This document shows, piece by piece, positions 63,652 to 64,000 of a stretch of 64,000 nucleotides of DNA. The position numbers were made by a program, and so were the translations under genes. The notes beneath the pieces are model-generated. The model did no database searches. It saw nothing but the letters and a program-made list of their open reading frames with translations, and was not told where the DNA came from. The stretch covers positions 1,054,001-1,118,000 of the forward strand of contig NZ_CP144906.1 in the NCBI RefSeq assembly GCF_036699995.1. Reading direction: 5' to 3'. Every line of letters starts with the position of its first letter. Positions within the stretch are counted from its first letter, which is position 1. This stretch comes from Clostridium beijerinckii (GTDB lineage Bacteria > Bacillota > Clostridia > Clostridiales > Clostridiaceae).

Positions 63652-64000
63652 CTATTCTGCTGAATCCATTTCACTACGCATTGAAGTATTAAATATCAAT
63701 GAAGTAAGCATTGCACCTATTAGAAAAAGTATGCCTGCTGAGATGTAGAGGATAGTAAGGGAAAATTGGCTTTTAAGCCAGCCTGTAATTGACATTGTAA
63801 TAACCATGAATCCCATAAACATTGGATTTAATACTCCGTTTACCCTTCCAACAAACTCAGATTTCGTTAATTGAAGAATTAGTGTGTTAATACCAATTTG
63901 GATACAAGGCATAAAAAATCCATTAAGGAATTGGAACAATAGAATTATAATCCAGCTTGAAGATAATCCCATGCCAACCATTGAAATGGTGTTAACTATA
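63652..64000 (-). CDS. MFS transporter, C-terminal part (5' end outside window)
   Basis: Only the last 115 or so codons are visible; the frame stays open to the right edge (IVNTISMVGMG). Hydrophobic helices SWIIILLFQFLNGFF, FMGFMVITMSITGWL and LTILYISAGILFLIGAMLTSLIF, with TKSEFVGRVNGVLNPMFMG between them, fit the C-terminal half of an MFS exporter of the macrolide/multidrug type. Substrate unknown. Confidence 0.85.
   Translation of the reverse strand, partial: IVNTISMVGMGLSSSWIIILLFQFLNGFFMPCIQIGINTLILQLTKSEFVGRVNGVLNPMFMGFMVITMSITGWLKSQFSLTILYISAGILFLIGAMLTSLIFNTSMRSEMDSAE

Overview
The window is very AT-rich DNA from a low-GC Gram-positive anaerobe, most likely Clostridium sensu stricto (the C. 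beijerinckii / C. saccharoperbutylacetonicum kind). The evidence is strong AGGAGG ribosome sites, frequent TTG and GTG starts, U-tailed terminators after most genes, paired Csp-like subtilases, a zapA / U32 / mutS2 series, the murT-gatD pair, many chemoreceptors and a class I cyclic-di-GMP riboswitch. It is mostly chromosomal core and metabolic DNA, with one insertion sequence and several decayed genes. There are no tRNA, rRNA, CRISPR or phage genes.

Layout. 1-5.3 kb: two overlapping subtilisin-like proteases, a class I glutamine amidotransferase and a secreted transglutaminase-like protein. 5.4-12.9 kb: a sugar-use block (MsmK/UgpC-type ATPase, PucR/CdaR-like regulator, LacI regulator, MalQ, maltodextrin phosphorylase). 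13.2-18.9 kb: D-2-hydroxyacid dehydrogenase, topoisomerase III, a short-chain dehydrogenase and a DUF4261 protein. 19.2-22.4 kb: an ammonium transporter behind a long leader with its own terminator, then an IS110-family element with a frameshifted transposase and a structured 5' region. 22.7-29.6 kb: two chemoreceptors, a metallophosphoesterase, and a c-di-GMP-I riboswitch with terminator ahead of an acyltransferase-chemoreceptor pair. 29.6-38.2 kb: PutP-like symporter, an NMT1-type ABC importer, an LrgA/LrgB pair, an unrecognised 378-residue protein and an orphan galactose-binding-like protein. 38.4-42.7 kb (minus strand): flavin reductase, D,D-carboxypeptidase, GatD and MurT (cell-wall block). 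43.0-50.8 kb: a ZapA with a very long coiled coil, U32 peptidase, MutS2 and a DUF523 protein. 51.3-64 kb: PHP phosphoesterase, a broken SIS-domain gene, a polysaccharide flippase divergent from an XRE regulator, a SWIM-SNF2 helicase, an RpiR regulator, a HAD phosphatase, a broken PHP histidinol phosphatase, a GNAT acetyltransferase and a partial MFS transporter.

How the parts fit. MalQ and GlgP, with the LacI regulator in front, form a maltodextrin degradation unit, and the MsmK-like ATPase probably energises sugar importers encoded elsewhere. MurT and GatD amidate lipid II and lie just upstream of a D,D-carboxypeptidase. The riboswitch suggests that c-di-GMP level sets expression of one chemoreceptor. 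The most interesting non-coding signals are the IS110 leader (candidate bridge RNA), the amt leader attenuator, the riboswitch, a three-copy intergenic repeat of about 100 bases with terminal inverted repeats, and an isolated 137-base hairpin near the right edge. Two genes in the last 12 kb have lost their middles.
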